Assembly: GCF_016804325.1 (NCBI RefSeq)
Contig: NZ_CP043631.1
Span: 1-40,707, forward strand
Reading direction: 5' to 3'
Length of the DNA: 40,707 nucleotides
Origin: Methylobacterium aquaticum
GTDB taxonomy: Bacteria > Pseudomonadota > Alphaproteobacteria > Rhizobiales > Beijerinckiaceae
In this document: positions 27,203 through 39,000 of the stretch, piece by piece
Numbering within the stretch: the stretch's first letter is position 1
How the letters are laid out: each line of letters opens with the position of its first letter
Position numbers and translations under genes: made by a program
The notes under the pieces: generated by a model
Told to the model about the DNA's origin: nothing
The model's database searches: none
The model's input: the letters and a program-made list of their open reading frames with translations, nothing else

Positions 27203-27991
27203 TTACATATCTGATTTTGTAAATCCAAGTAAGCTAGTTATTTCTTCCATTTCGGTTTCAGAAATTGCCCGATCGGTTGCTCCATCTTGGCATGTCTGAA
27301 TTAAATATTTATCAGGCTCGAAATCTCTCCAGTTGAGATGTAGATGGTAAGGTTTGTCTATTAACGCCTTGTAATAACTAAAAGCTCCCATTAGATTAAA
27401 TTCAGAGAAAGCCCAAGGCGCATCAACCATATTTTCAATTGCTTCATAGCTTAAATTATGAAATTCACTAAACCATTTCTCAAGATCTATGTATAGATCT
27501 CTAGGATATACGAGAGGAAAAAGAGACATAAATTCAAAATCGACTTGCTGCCCAAGAAATCGAGACGTTATAGATTGCCAAGGCATTCGAATACCAGATT
27601 TGTAAAAGAATTCGTATTCGCGGTGATACAGCTTAAGAAGCCCGTTCTCAAAATTACAATCTGGGGTATAATTCTTTGAAAAATAACAATCACTGTCAAC
27701 ATGATATATAAAATCACTTGTTAAATATTTATGAGAATTCAATTTAGTTATTTGTTGGCCAATCATGTCGTTTTGATAATTTTGACATAGCATCAATGAA
27801 ACGTTTGGATAAATACTAACGACAGAGCGTATTGCTTCGGCAGATGACTCGGGACAAACCACTACGATTTCTTTAAAACCGCGACAATATTTTGCAATAG
27901 AAAACAAACATAAATTTAGTCTTTCTGCATCTTTCGAATAAGTACGAATGATAATGCCGTGTGATTTATCGGATGCGTACTTTGTATTCAA
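27203..27991 (-). CDS. Glycosyltransferase-like protein (DUF6492-like, GT-A fold)
   Basis: A 262-aa protein with features of nucleotide-sugar GT-A enzymes: an N-terminal strand HGIIIRTYSKDAERLNLCLF, a second strand FKEIVVVCPES, MIGQQITKL, and the DxD metal motif in YHVDSDCYF (D99, D101). The layout resembles the DUF6492 group (from memory). The start is TTG at 27991, supported by AGGAG at 27999-28003 with a 7-nt spacer; no ATG suits the N-terminus. The gene is very AT-rich and lies between two IS630-type remnants, suggesting horizontal arrival. A chimeric transposase-derived frame ends at 28002, only 10 bp upstream, so translation might be coupled. Substrate unknown. Confidence 0.7.
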   Translation of the reverse strand: MNTKYASDKSHGIIIRTYSKDAERLNLCLFSIAKYCRGFKEIVVVCPESSAEAIRSVVSIYPNVSLMLCQNYQNDMIGQQITKLNSHKYLTSDFIYHVDSDCYFSKNYTPDCNFENGLLKLYHREYEFFYKSGIRMPWQSITSRFLGQQVDFEFMSLFPLVYPRDLYIDLEKWFSEFHNLSYEAIENMVDAPWAFSEFNLMGAFSYYKALIDKPYHLHLNWRDFEPDKYLIQTCQDGATDRAISETEMEEITSLLGFTKSDM

Positions 27992-28142
27992 CTTAGTGCT
28001 CCTATGTAGGTCGCAAAACTACGTAATTCTTTACTAATAGATGAGGATCTCCTGACGCCTCCCCTTTTATCGCGGATGGCTCGCGAACCCCTGTCGCCAT
28101 TCCTGATTGCTTCGTTATCCGAATCACCAAATAGCACGAAAC

Positions 28143-28435
28143 CAGCACCAGGATCGCGTGCACGGCGGGTGCCACCTGCCGGCTGATCTCGGCCAGATGC
28201 AGCGACATCATTGCGGTGTTGACCGTCGGCAGCACCAGAGCCGCGCTGGTGCCCCGCGCCGGGCAGGCCGCTCCGAACAGGTAGGTCCACTTGTAGCGTT
28301 GGTCGCGCGGCGCTCGCGGGCGCGTCCCCTTGCGCGCCCAGACCCGCGTCAGCGTGCCTTGCCGGCCGACGCGGGCCTCGTCCTGGAACCAGATCTCGAG
28401 CGGCTTACCACGGGCGGTGTCGGGGAACCAAGACC
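28143..28435 (-). pseudogene. IS630-type transposase, C-terminal DDE remnant (copy B)
   Basis: On the minus strand this reads DTARGKPLEIWFQDEARVGR, then RAPRDQRYKWTYLFGA and VLPTVNTAMMSLHLAEISRQ up to HAILVL. FQDEARVG contains a catalytic acidic pair of IS630 enzymes. After HAILVL the open frame continues into unrelated sequence (VSCYLVIRITKQ) and stops at 28002, so the true C-terminus is gone. Its N-terminal half is also missing, and it differs from the IS630 piece at 26302, so two elements may have contributed. Confidence 0.75.
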
Positions 28436-28606
28436 ACTGATTTCACCGACTTCCGCATCGACCCGGATGGCGTGGGAGATCAGGGTGAGGCACCGACACC
28501 GACCGAGCCGCCGATAGACGCCGCAGACAGGGGTGGGAGCGATTGTGTCCCGTAGCGTGGTGTAGCTGCTTGTGGTCCACCACGCTGACCGGCAGGGCCG
28601 GACTGA

Positions 28607-28651
28607 TCAGACTGCGAGATTTGGCTGGCTGACGAGGGGATCATCGCCGAT
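28607..28651 (-). pseudogene. IS256 transposase, 3' terminal piece (copy B)
   Basis: Encodes GDDPLVSQPNLAV and stop, separated from the rest of the gene (31151-32347) by the IS21 insertion, exactly as in copy A. Confidence 0.8.
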
Positions 28652-28766
28652 TGTGATTAGGCGTGGAATAAGGACCCCGTTTCCGGGGTGATCGGCGTCC
28701 AAACGGGACCCCCAGGATACTTCATCCAGACTGCCTCCCGCATTCGGAACGGGAGGCTCGCGGAGG

Positions 28767-30266
28767 ATGTTGGTCGTGGAGACGGTCGCGAAGATCCGCC
28801 GCGCGTACTTCGTGCAGCATAAGCCGATCAAGCAGATCTGCCGGGAGCTGAAGCTCTCCCGCAAGGTCGTCAGGAAGGTGATCCGCTCGGAGGCAACTGC
28901 CTTCCGCTACACCCGCAGCGTCCAGCCTGCACCCAAGCTCGGGCCCTGGCGCGACGAGCTCGACCGGATGCTGGCGGCCAATACGGGGAAGCCGGCGCGG
29001 GAGCGGCTGACGCTGACCCGTATCTTCGAGGCGCTGCGGGGGCTCGGCTACGAGGGCGGCTATGATGCCGTCCGCCGCTACGCCAAGACGTGGAAGCGCC
29101 AGCAGGCCAGCGTGACGGCTCCCGCCTTCGTGCCACTCGCCTTCGCCCCGGGTGAGGCCTACCAGTTCGACTGGAGCCACGAGATCGTGCTGATCGCCGG
29201 CGTCACCACGACGGTCAAGGTCGCCCACGTCCGGCTCTGCCACTCGCGCATGCTGTTCGTGCGGGCCTATCCGCGCGAGAGCCAGGAGATGGTCTTCGAC
29301 GCCCACGACCGGGCGTTCGCCTTCTTCCGCGGCACCTGCCAGCGGGGCATCTACGACAACATGAAGACCGCGGTCGAGACGATCTTCGTCGGGCGCGAGC
29401 GCGCCTACAACCGCCGCTTCCTGCAGATGTGCTCGCACTACCTCGTCGAGCCCGTGGCCTGCACGCCCGCGTCAGGCTGGGAGAAGGGGCAGGTCGAGAA
29501 CCAGGTCGGGCTGGTGCGCGAGCGCCTGTTCACCCCGCGCGTCCGGGTGAGAAGCTACGACGAGCTCAACGCCCTGCTGCTCGACGGGGTCGTCGCCTAC
29601 GCCAAGGCCCACCCGCATCCCGAGCAGCGCGAACTGACGATCTGGCAGGCCTTCGAAGCCGAACGGGGAGCCCTGGTCCCCTACGCCGGACGCTTCGACG
29701 GCTTCCACGCCGTCCCGGCGGCCGTGTCCTCGACCTGCCTGGTGCGCTTCGACAACAACAAGTACTCGGTCATGGCCTCGGCCATCGGTCGCCCGGTCGA
29801 GGTGCGCGCCTATGCCGAGCGCATCGAGATCCGCCAGGACGGACGCGTCGTCGCCGAGCACCCGCGGGCCTTCGGACGCGGCCAGACGGTGTTCGACCCC
29901 TGGCACTACGTCCCCGTGCTCGCCCGCAAGCCCGGCGCGCTGCGCAACGGCGCACCGTTCAAGGACTGGGTCCTGCCCGCCGCCCTCGAACGGATCCGCC
30001 GCAAGCTCGCCGGCAGCGCCGACGGCGACCGCCAGATGGTCGAGATCCTCACCGCCGTGCTCGGCGACGGCCTCTCCGCGGTCGAAGCGGCCAGCGCCGA
30101 GGCACTGCGCGAGGGCGTGCACTCGGCCGACGTGGTGCTCAACATCCTGGCCCGCCAGCGGGAGCCGCCCGCGCCCGTCTCGCTGCTGACGCCCGAGAGC
30201 CTGCGGCTGCGCCACGAGCCGGTCGCCGACTGTGCCCGCTACGACAGCCTGAGGAGAGCCCCATGA
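28767..30266 (+). CDS. istA: IS21-family transposase IstA (copy B)
   Basis: A 499-aa version of the transposase at 2370-3872, identical except for [12 protein letters not shown] at about residue 256, which fits the family better than the copy A reading. Helix-turn-helix, D135, D197 and the KGQVEN glutamate are present. The stop overlaps the istB start (ATGA at 30263-30266). The in-frame GTG at 28776 is an alternative start. Confidence 0.95.
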   Translation: MLVVETVAKIRRAYFVQHKPIKQICRELKLSRKVVRKVIRSEATAFRYTRSVQPAPKLGPWRDELDRMLAANTGKPARERLTLTRIFEALRGLGYEGGYDAVRRYAKTWKRQQASVTAPAFVPLAFAPGEAYQFDWSHEIVLIAGVTTTVKVAHVRLCHSRMLFVRAYPRESQEMVFDAHDRAFAFFRGTCQRGIYDNMKTAVETIFVGRERAYNRRFLQMCSHYLVEPVACTPASGWEKGQVENQVGLVRERLFTPRVRVRSYDELNALLLDGVVAYAKAHPHPEQRELTIWQAFEAERGALVPYAGRFDGFHAVPAAVSSTCLVRFDNNKYSVMASAIGRPVEVRAYAERIEIRQDGRVVAEHPRAFGRGQTVFDPWHYVPVLARKPGALRNGAPFKDWVLPAALERIRRKLAGSADGDRQMVEILTAVLGDGLSAVEAASAEALREGVHSADVVLNILARQREPPAPVSLLTPESLRLRHEPVADCARYDSLRRAP

Positions 30267-30997
30267 TGGAACGTCAGCAGATCCTCGCCACCATGGGCGA
30301 GCTGAAGCTGTTCGGGATGAAGGCGGCCTACGACGAGATCATCAAGGTCGCCCTCAAGCGCAGCCACGAACCGCAGCAGATCGTCGGCGACCTGTTGCAG
30401 GCCGAGATCAGCGAGAAGCAGGCGCGCTCGATCCGCTACCAGATGACGATTGCCAAGCTGCCCCTGGCCAAGGACCTCGCCGAGTTCGCCTTTGCCGGGA
30501 CGCCGATCAACGAAGGTCTGGTGCGCGACCTCTGCGGCGGCGAGTTCCTGGCCCACCAGCGCAACGTCGTGCTGGTGGGCGGCACCGGCACGGGCAAGAC
30601 GCACCTGGCCATCGCGGTCGCCCGGTCGTGCATCCGGGACGGGGCGCGGGCCCGGTTCTACAACGTGGTCGACCTCGTCAACCGGCTCGAGGCCGAGGCG
30701 CGAGCCGGCCGGCAGGGCCGCATCGCCGACCACCTCGCCCGGCCCGACCTGGTGGTGCTGGACGAACTCGGCTACCTGCCGTTCGCGCAGTCGGGCGGTC
30801 AGCTGCTGTTCCACCTGATCAGCCGGCTCTACGAGACCACCTCGATCGTGGTGACGACCAACCTGGCGTTCGGGGAGTGGCCGAGCGTGTTTGCCGGCGA
30901 CGCCAAGATGACGACGGCACTGCTCGATCGGCTGACCCACCACTGCGAGATCGTCGAGACCGGCAACGAGAGCTGGCGCTTCAAGAACCGGGCGTGA
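30263..30997 (+). CDS. istB: IS21-family AAA+ helper ATPase IstB (copy B)
   Basis: Identical 244-aa product to copy A: Walker A GGTGTGKT at 106-113 and Walker B LVVLDELG. It starts within the istA stop and ends about 150 bp before the IS21 right end. Confidence 0.95.
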   Translation: MMERQQILATMGELKLFGMKAAYDEIIKVALKRSHEPQQIVGDLLQAEISEKQARSIRYQMTIAKLPLAKDLAEFAFAGTPINEGLVRDLCGGEFLAHQRNVVLVGGTGTGKTHLAIAVARSCIRDGARARFYNVVDLVNRLEAEARAGRQGRIADHLARPDLVVLDELGYLPFAQSGGQLLFHLISRLYETTSIVVTTNLAFGEWPSVFAGDAKMTTALLDRLTHHCEIVETGNESWRFKNRA

Positions 30998-31150
30998 GGG
31001 CGGCCTGTGCGCGGCTCATCCTGGCCCCCTGCTCAGCCCGGCTGCGCCACCCCGACCCGCTTCGCCGGGCTGAGCAGGGGCGTCGCGCATGCTCAACAAG
31101 GGGGCCCGATTGGACGCCGATCAGGGGTCCCGTTCCGATGCCGTTTGACA

Positions 31151-32347
31151 CGCCGATCGGGGCGATGCTTTCCAGGGTCATGTATCGGCAACGCTGCACG
31201 GCCCACTCGTCGTTCTGCTCCAGCAGGATCGCGCCGACGAGCCTGCGGATCGAGGGCTCGTCGGGGAAGATGCCGACGACCTCGGTGCGGCGCTTGATCT
31301 CGCCGTTGAGGCGCTCGAGCGGGTTTGTCGAGTGCAGCTTGGCACGGTGGGCGGCCGGGAAGCCCATGGAGGCCAGGACGTCGGTCTCGGCTGTGTCCAT
31401 GAGGGCAGCCAGCTTGGGCACCTTGGGCCGGAGTTGATCGGCCACCCGCCGCCATTGCTGGCGGGCAGCTTCGGCGTCCTCCTGGGCGAAGGCGGTGGCG
31501 ATGAAGGCCGAGACGACGCGTCGGCCCGAGCGGCCGGCATGGGCCGGGACGTTGCGCATGAAGTGCACCCGGCACCGCTACCAGGAGGCGGTCATCACCT
31601 TGGCGATGGACGCCTTGATGCCCTCATGCGCGTCCGAGACCACCAGCTTGACCCCGCGCAGGCCGCGCCGGGCTAGCTTGCGCAGGAACTCGGTCCAGAA
31701 GGTCTCGGCCTCGGACGGACCGATGTCGAGCCCCAGCAGGGGTTCCCATCGTGGCAGGCCACGATGGGTGCCCCCTCGCGTCGCCCATCCGTGTTGACGC
31801 CCACTGCTACGATGACGGCCACCGAGACGATACAGTGGTTCTGTCGCACCTTCACGTAGGTCGCGTCGATCCACAGGTAGGGCCACTCGCCTTCGATCGG
31901 CCGGTCGAGGAAGGCGTTCACCCGCTCGTCGATCTCCTGGCACAGCCGGCTGACCTGGCTCTTGGAGATCCCCGTCCCGCCCAAGGCCTAGACCAGATCG
32001 TCGACCGCGCGGGTCGAGATGCCCTGGATGTAGGCCTCCTGGATCACCGCGGTCAGCGCCTTCTCGGTCATCCGACGTGGTTCCAGGAAACTCGGGAAGT
32101 CGCTGCCCGTCCTCAGCTTCGGGATGCGCAGCTCGACGGTGCCGGCCCGTGTCTGCCAGTCCCGGTCGCGGTACCCGTTGCGCTGGGCCAGCCGCTCCGG
32201 GTTCTTCTCGCCGTGGGCCGTGCCGGTCAGGCCGCCCACCTCCAGTTCCATCAGACGTTGCGCGGCAAAGCCGATCATCTCGCGCAGCACGTCCGCGTCC
32301 GCACTCTTCTCAGCCAGCGCCCGCAGGCTCATAACGGCATCGGTCAT
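31151..32347 (-). pseudogene. IS256-family transposase, main part, inactivated (copy B)
   Basis: Identical lesions to copy A: amber codons at 31988-31990 and 31578-31580, the 35-nt palindrome at 31739-31773 and truncation by IS21. Their presence in both passes shows they are not sequencing errors, unlike the breaks at the outer ends of the window. Confidence 0.85.
31739..31773. repeat. 35-nt palindromic insertion inside IS256 transposase (copy B)
   Basis: Same hairpin as 5345-5379: 10-bp perfect stem CCCATCGTGG / CCACGATGGG with a CAGG loop, plus outer G/C pairing. Confidence 0.75.
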
Positions 32348-32535
32348 CGGGGGTCTCCCGGGTTCGGGTTGGTGGCTCACAACCCGATCCTAACCCGTCA
32401 CCGCCGATGGCCACCCCCGCGTGAGATCCCGCCTGCTACAGCGCTGTGAGGGCGCGCAGGCGGGCTCTCCCGCTCTCGGTCAGCTACACCAATCCAAGGG
32501 ACACGACCTGCTCCCCGAGCTGGCTGGTCGTTGCC

Positions 32536-32924
32536 TCACGCAGATGCGCCTGAAGGTAAGCTCGCGGACGCTGGCGCTGCTGGAGGGCCGACCACCAAAC
32601 TGGTGGCGATCTCGGTCCGCCAGAGCTTCAGACGCCGCTGTACGGTTCGAAGCAGGCCGTCAGGATAACTCCCCGGGTAAGCCGCCTGCAGTCGCGTGAG
32701 CACCTCTCCGCCCGTGTCCAACGGATCGACCTCGAACCACCTCCGCAATTCGTCCGTGACGCTCACCAGCGGGCCGGGCCGGTGACGACCGCGCTTGGCT
32801 TTCGGCGGCTTCACCTGCGCCGTCGGGCGAACCTCCCCTGCCTTCCAAGCTGTGCGCAGTTCGGCCAGGAACTCCGGCAGGTGAGATGATTTGAGCGAGT
32901 CTACATCCCACCTTCTCGTTCAGG
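32536..32924 (-). pseudogene. C-terminal remnant of a DDE transposase/integrase (copy B)
   Basis: Identical to 6142-6530: RRWDVDSLKSSHLPEFLAEL, a basic linker and the SYPDGLLRTVQRRLKLWR block, without start or catalytic domain. Confidence 0.45.
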
Positions 32925-32954
32925 TGAGGCCTTGCAGTCCGTGCAGCAGGAACG

Positions 32955-32985
32955 ATGCGAGCGGTGCATCCTGCACCGCTCGCAT
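32955..32985 (-). terminator. Strong hairpin downstream of the RTX gene (copy B)
   Basis: Same perfect 14-bp stem and 3-nt loop as 6561-6591, 24 bp beyond the RTX stop. Confidence 0.75.
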
Positions 32986-33008
32986 TTTCAGAGAAGCAGG
33001 GACGCCGT

Positions 33009-36000
33009 CTAAATGAACAGGATGTCCGAGGCTTGCAAGGTTGAGGCCTGCACGTTCTGCAGCGTCACCGCGTTGTTCGCATCAAGCGTGATCACCGTGT
33101 CAGACCCAACCTGCTGCGTATGCACCTGAACGGCCGCGAAGTTCGCGAACTGCGCACGATCGAGCGCCAGCTTGTCCTGGCCAGTGACGAAGTCCGCCAC
33201 TAGGTCACGTCCGAAGCTTCCCACTTCCACGAACACGTCGGCTCCCGCTCCACCGTACAGGTAGTCGTTGCCCACGCCTCCGTTCAGCGTGTTGGTGCCC
33301 ACGTTGCCGTAGAGCGCGTTGTCAAGTTCGTTGCCGGTCAAGCTCACTGTCCCGGCACTGGTAACAACGCCCTGCTCGATGTTGGCGGCTAAGGCATAGT
33401 CGAACCCGACATAGACCGTGTCACGACCTTCGTTCGCATTCTCGATCACCGTGTCGGATGCCGAGTTGAGCACATAGTAGTCGTTGCCGGTCCCTCCCAG
33501 CAGCACGTTGGTACCAGTGCCAGCGAAGAACTGGTCGTCACCGCCGCGGCCGTTGAAGGTGTTGGTCCCGGCACCACCGTAGAAGATGTTGTCGAGATCG
33601 TTGCCGGTCACCGCAGCTGTGCCAGCACCGGTGGTCACTGCCTGCTCGACGTTGTCGGGCAGCACGTATTCGAAGTCCGAGACGTAGACGGTGTCGCGGC
33701 CCTCGTTCGCGTTCTCAATCACCGTGTCGCTGGCGCCGTCGAGTACGTAGAAGTCGTTGCCGGCGCCACCGATCATGGTATCGGCGCCAGCCTCGCCGTA
33801 GAACAGGTCATCGCCTCCACCACCGAAGATGTAATCGTTGCCCGCGCCACCGCGGAACACGTCGTTCCCACCGCCGCCGTAGATGACGTTATCGACGGCG
33901 TTGCCCGTGATGGTCACTCCGGCATTGCTAGTCACAACTGCCTGTTCGACATTGTTTGTTAGAGCGTAGCTAAACCCGACATAGACCGTGTCACGACCTT
34001 CGTTCGCATTCTCGATCACCGTGTCGGATGCCGAGTTGAGCACATAGTAGTCGTTGCCGGTCCCTCCCAGCAGCACGTTGGTACCAGTGCCAGCGAAGAA
34101 CTGGTCGTCACCGCCGCGGCCGTTGAAGGTGTTGGTCCCGGCACCACCGTAGAAGATGTTGTCGAGATCGTTGCCGGTCACCGCAGCTATGCCAGCACCG
34201 GTGGTCACTGCCTGCTCGACGTTGTCGGGCAGCACGTATTCGAAGTCCGAGACGTAGACGGTGTCGCGACCCTCGTTCGCATTCTCAATCACCGTGTCGG
34301 CAGCCGAGGCGAGCACGTAGAAGTCATTGCCCGTTCCGCCGATCAGCGTGTTGCCGCCCGGCCCGGCGTAGAACAGATCATCCCCGCCCAGTCCCTGCAG
34401 GAGGTTGCCAGCGGCCGCCCCGATCAGGACGTCGTTGAAGCCGCTGCCGACCAGGCCCTCGATGCTGACATAGGTGTCGCCGGCCGCCTCGCCGGTATTG
34501 GCAGAGGGATTGGCCAGGCTCGCGGTAAGCCCTGCCGACGCGCCGGAATAGCTGGCGACATCGAACCCGATCCCGCCGTCGAGGGTATCGCTGCCCACCC
34601 CACCAGTCAGGCTGTCGCTGCCGGCACCACCATACAGGCTGTCATTGCCGTCGAGCCCGTTCAGGGTGTCGTTGCCGGCCAGGCCGTAGAGGGCGTTGGT
34701 GCCAGCATCGCCCGTGAGTATGTCGCCCGCGCCGGCAACGTCTGCCCCGACCAGGTTCTCGATCGACACGTAGGTGTCGCCGGCTGCGAAGCCGGTATTG
34801 GCACCTGGGTTCGTCAGGCTCGCCACCACTGAAGCGGTCGCGTCCTGGTAGGAGGCCGTGTCGATACCCGCGCCGCCGTCGAGACGATCGGCGCCGGCAC
34901 CACCATACAGGCTGTCATTGCCGTCGAGCCCGTTCAGGGTGTCGTTGCCGGCCAGGCCGTAAAGGGCGTTGGTGCCAGCATCGCCCGTGAGTATGTCGCC
35001 CGCGCCGGCAACGTCTGCCCCGATCAGGTTCTCGATCGACACGTAGGTGTCGCCGGCTGCGAAGCCGGTATTGGCACCTGGGTTCGTCAGGCTCGCCACC
35101 ACTGAAGCGGTCGCGTCCTGGTAGGAGGCCGTGTCGATACCCGCGCCGCCGTCGAGGACATCGCCGCCGGCTCCACCGATCAGAGTGTCATTACCGGCCA
35201 GACCCGAGAGTGCATTGGCTCCGGCATCACCCGTGAGCACGTCACCCGCCCCGGCGACATCTGCCCCGATCAAGTTCTCGATTGAGACGTAGGTGTCGCC
35301 AGCTGCAATGCCTGTATTGGCACTCGGGTTCGTCAAGCTCGCCACTACCGAGGCGACTGCATCCTGGTAGGAGGCCGTGTCGATACCCGCGCCGCCGTCG
35401 AGGGCATCGCCACCGGCTCCGCCGATCAGAGTGTCGTCGCCAGCCAGGCCGGAGAGTGCATTGGCACCGGCATCACCTATCAGCACATCGCCCGCACCGG
35501 CAACGTCTGCCCCGACCAGGTTCTCGATCGACACGTAGGTGTCGCCGGCCGCGAAGCCGGTGTTGGCACCTGGGTTCGTCAAGCTCGCCACCACTGAAGC
35601 GGTCGCGTCCTGGTAGGAGGCCGTGTCGGTGCCCGCACCGCCGTCGAGGACATCGCCGCCGGCTCCGCCAATCAGTGTATCGTTGCCGGCGAGGCCGTAG
35701 AGGACGTTGATGCCGGCATCACCCGCCAAGACGTCACCTGCCCCGGCGACATCGGCCCCGATCATGTTCTCGATCGACACGTAGGTGTCGCCGGCTGCGA
35801 AGCCGGTATTGGCACCTGGGTTCGTCAGGCTCGCCACCACCGAGGCGGTCGCGTCCTGGTAGGAGACGATGTCAGTGCCCGCACCACCGTCGAGATAGTC
35901 GGCGCCGTCGCCGCCGATCAGGATGTCGTTCCCAACCTCGCCAATCAGCGTGTCGTCGCTGCTCCCCGCATCTAGGATGTCGTCTCCTACGCCGCCCGCG

Positions 36001-39000
36001 AGGTAGTCCCGGCCATCGCCGCCGGACAGCGTGTCATTGCCGTTCCCGCCGTACAGGTAATCGTTACCGGTGCTCCCGCGCAGGATGTCGCCACCGTCGT
36101 TGCCGTACAGCGTATCGTTGCCGGCCCCGCCCAACAGCGTGTCACTGGAGTTGCTGCCGTTGATCTGCTCGTTGGCACTCGTGCCGGTGGCGGTGATGCC
36201 GACGTCGTTGGGCGCGTAACCGTTGTTGAAGTTCGCGACCGTCAGCGAGCCCGGGGTAACGCCCTGCAGCCGCACCAGGCTCAGCCAGTCATAGCCGGTC
36301 CCGTTGCCGTCCCGGTCCATCTGCAGCAGGGTGTCGGCGCCGTCCGCCACCACACGCAGGTAGCCGCTCGTGAACGGGTTCGTCCCCGAGATGTAGCCGG
36401 TTAGGTAGGGGATAACACTCGAAAGATCGAGGCTATCGCCACTGTCACCAGCAGCGAAGTCTGTAATGATATCGATCTTGAGATTGGTTGGGTTGAAGTA
36501 TGCTGTGGAACCGCTGATCTGGTAAGTATCGCGTCCTGCGCCGCCGCTGAGGGTGTCGACCCCACCGGTGCTGGTGCCGTAGCTGACATTGGCGAAGGTG
36601 TCGTCGCCGTCCCCACCCGAGAGGCTATTGGCTCCCTCGGAGTCGTCGAGGTAATCATCGCCGATGCCACCAATCAGGGTGTCGTTGCCGGCTCCACCGT
36701 ACAACGAGTCGTCGCCATTGCCACCGTCCAGGAGGTCGTCTCCCGCGTCTGCTTCGATACGGTCCCGGCCATCGCCACCGGATAGCGTGTCGTTGCCGTT
36801 CCTGCCGTACAGGTAATCGTTACCGGTGCTGCCGCTCAGGCTGTCCGCGCCGTCGTTGCCGTACAGCGTGTCGTCGCCGGCCCCACCCGATAGGGTATCG
36901 CGGGAGTTGCTGCCGTTGATCTGCTCGTTGGCACTCGTGCCGGTGGCGGTGATGCCGACGTCGTTGGGCGCGTAACCGTTGTTGAAGTTCGCGACCGTCA
37001 GCGAGCCCGGGGTAACGCCCTGCAGCCGCACCAGGCTCAGCCAGTCATAGCCGGTCCCGTTGCCGTCCCGGTCCATCTGCAGCAGGGTGTCGGCGCCGTC
37101 CGCCACCACACGCAGGTAGCCGCTCGTGAACGGGTTCGTCCCCGAGATGTAGCCGGTTAGGTAGGGGGTAACACTCGAAAGATCGAGGCTATCGCCACTG
37201 TCACCAGCAGCGAAGTCTGTAATGATATCGATCTTGAGATTGGTTGGGTTGAAGTATGCTGTGTAACCGCTGATCTGGTAAGTATCGCGTCCTGCGCCGC
37301 CGCTGAGGGTGTCGACCCCACCGGTGCTGGTGCCGTAGCTGACATTGGCGAAGGTGTCGTCGCCGTCCCCACCCGAGAGGCTATTGGCTCCCTCGGAGTC
37401 GTCGAGGTAATCATCGCCGATGCCACCAATCAGGGTGTCGTTGCCGGCTCCACCGTATAACGTATCATCGCCGCTACCACCATCTAGTATATCGTCTCCT
37501 GCATCTGCCGTGAGGTAGTCGTTGTTGCTGCCGCCATTGAGGCTGTCGGCACCGGCCTCGCCATACAACGTGTCGCGGCCATCGCCGCCGAGCAAGGTAT
37601 CGTTGCCGATACCACCATACAGCAGGTCACTGCCAGCTCCCCCGCTCAGGCTGTCGGCACCGTCGTTGCCGGATAGCGTATCGTTGCCCGCTCCGCCCGC
37701 GAACACGTCGTTGCCGCTGGTTCCCGAATAGGACTGACCGGTGAATTGTCCAGGCCAAGCATAGTTCGTCGTGCTTAAGCTGGAGGCGCTCACGCCTTGC
37801 AAGCGGACGACCGACTGCCAACCAAACGAACCGCCGCTCGCATCCACGTCGACTTGCAACAGGGTGTCGGTGCTGTCCGCCACCACGCGCAGGTAGCCAC
37901 TCGTGAACGGGTTCGTCCCCGAGGTATAACCGATTAGGTTGCTGGTGAGGTCCGATAGGTCGAGAACGTCGCCACCGTCGCCGGTGGCGAAGTCGGTGAT
38001 GATGTCGGCCTGGAGATTGGTTGGATTATATCGCGGGGTGTAGCCGTCGATCCGATAAGTGTCGCGACCCGCTCCGCCGCTGAGGGTGTCGATCCCACCG
38101 GTGCTGGTGCCGTAGCTGACATAATCAAAGATGTCGTCGCCATCTCCGCCCGACAGGCTGTTCGACCCCTCGTAATCCTGCAGGTAATCGTCCCCGGTCC
38201 CGCCGTTCAGGGTGTCGTTGCCGGTCCCGCCGTACAGCGTGTCGTTGCCGCTACCACCGTCGAGGCTGTCGTTGCCGGCCTCGCCGTACAATGTGTCCCT
38301 GCCGTCGCCGCCGGATAGCGTGTCATTGCCATTCCCGCCGGACAGGTAATCGTTACCGGTCCCGCCGCTCAAGCTGTCGGCACCGTCGTTGCCGTACAGC
38401 GTGTCGTTGCCGGCTCCGCCCGACAGTGTGTCGCGGGAGTTGCTGCCGTCGATCCGCTCGTTGGTGCTCGTGCCGGTGGCGGTGATGCCGACGTCGTTGG
38501 GCGCGTAGCCGTTGTTGAAGTTCGCGACCGTCAGCGAGCTCGGGGCAACGCCCTGTAGCCGCACCAGACTCAACCAGCCGTAGCTGGTCCCGTTGCCGTC
38601 CCGGTCCATCTGCAGCAGGGTGTCGGCGCCGTCCGCCACCACGCGCAGGTAGCCGCTCGTGAACGGGTTCGTCCCTTGCGTCCAGCCATCCAGGTAGCTG
38701 GTGACGTTCGACAGGTCGAGGCTGTCGCCGTTGTCGCCAACGGCGAAGTCGGTGATGATGTCGGTCTTGAGGTTGGTCGGATCGTAGTACGCGGTGTAGC
38801 CGCTGACCCGGTAGGTGTCGCGACCCGCTCCGCCGCTGAGGGTGTCGATCCCACCGGTGCTGGTGCCGTAGCTGACATAATCAAAGATGTCGTCGCCATC
38901 TCCGCCCGACAGGCTGTTCGACCCCTCGTAATCCTGCAGGTAATCGTCCCCGGTCCCGCCGTTCAGGGTGTCGTTGCCGGTCCCGCCGTACAGCGTGTCG

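Larger units (their letters stand above)
28652..31150 (+). mobile_element. IS21-family insertion sequence (copy B)
   Basis: Ends TGTGATTAGG and TTTGACA, flanked by the 7-bp duplicates CGCCGAT at 28645-28651 and 31151-31157. At 2499 bp it is 2 bp shorter than copy A; the left subterminal repeat has one more G and istA lacks the probable 3-bp error. This is the more reliable version. Confidence 0.92.
28545..32504 (-). mobile_element. IS256-family element interrupted by an IS21-family element (copy B)
   Basis: Same nested structure as 2149-6110, with the same end blocks GTGTCCC and TGGTGTAGCTG at both sides. Its left flank carries the minus-strand IS630 remnant and its right flank the transposase C-terminal remnant. 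Confidence 0.8.
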
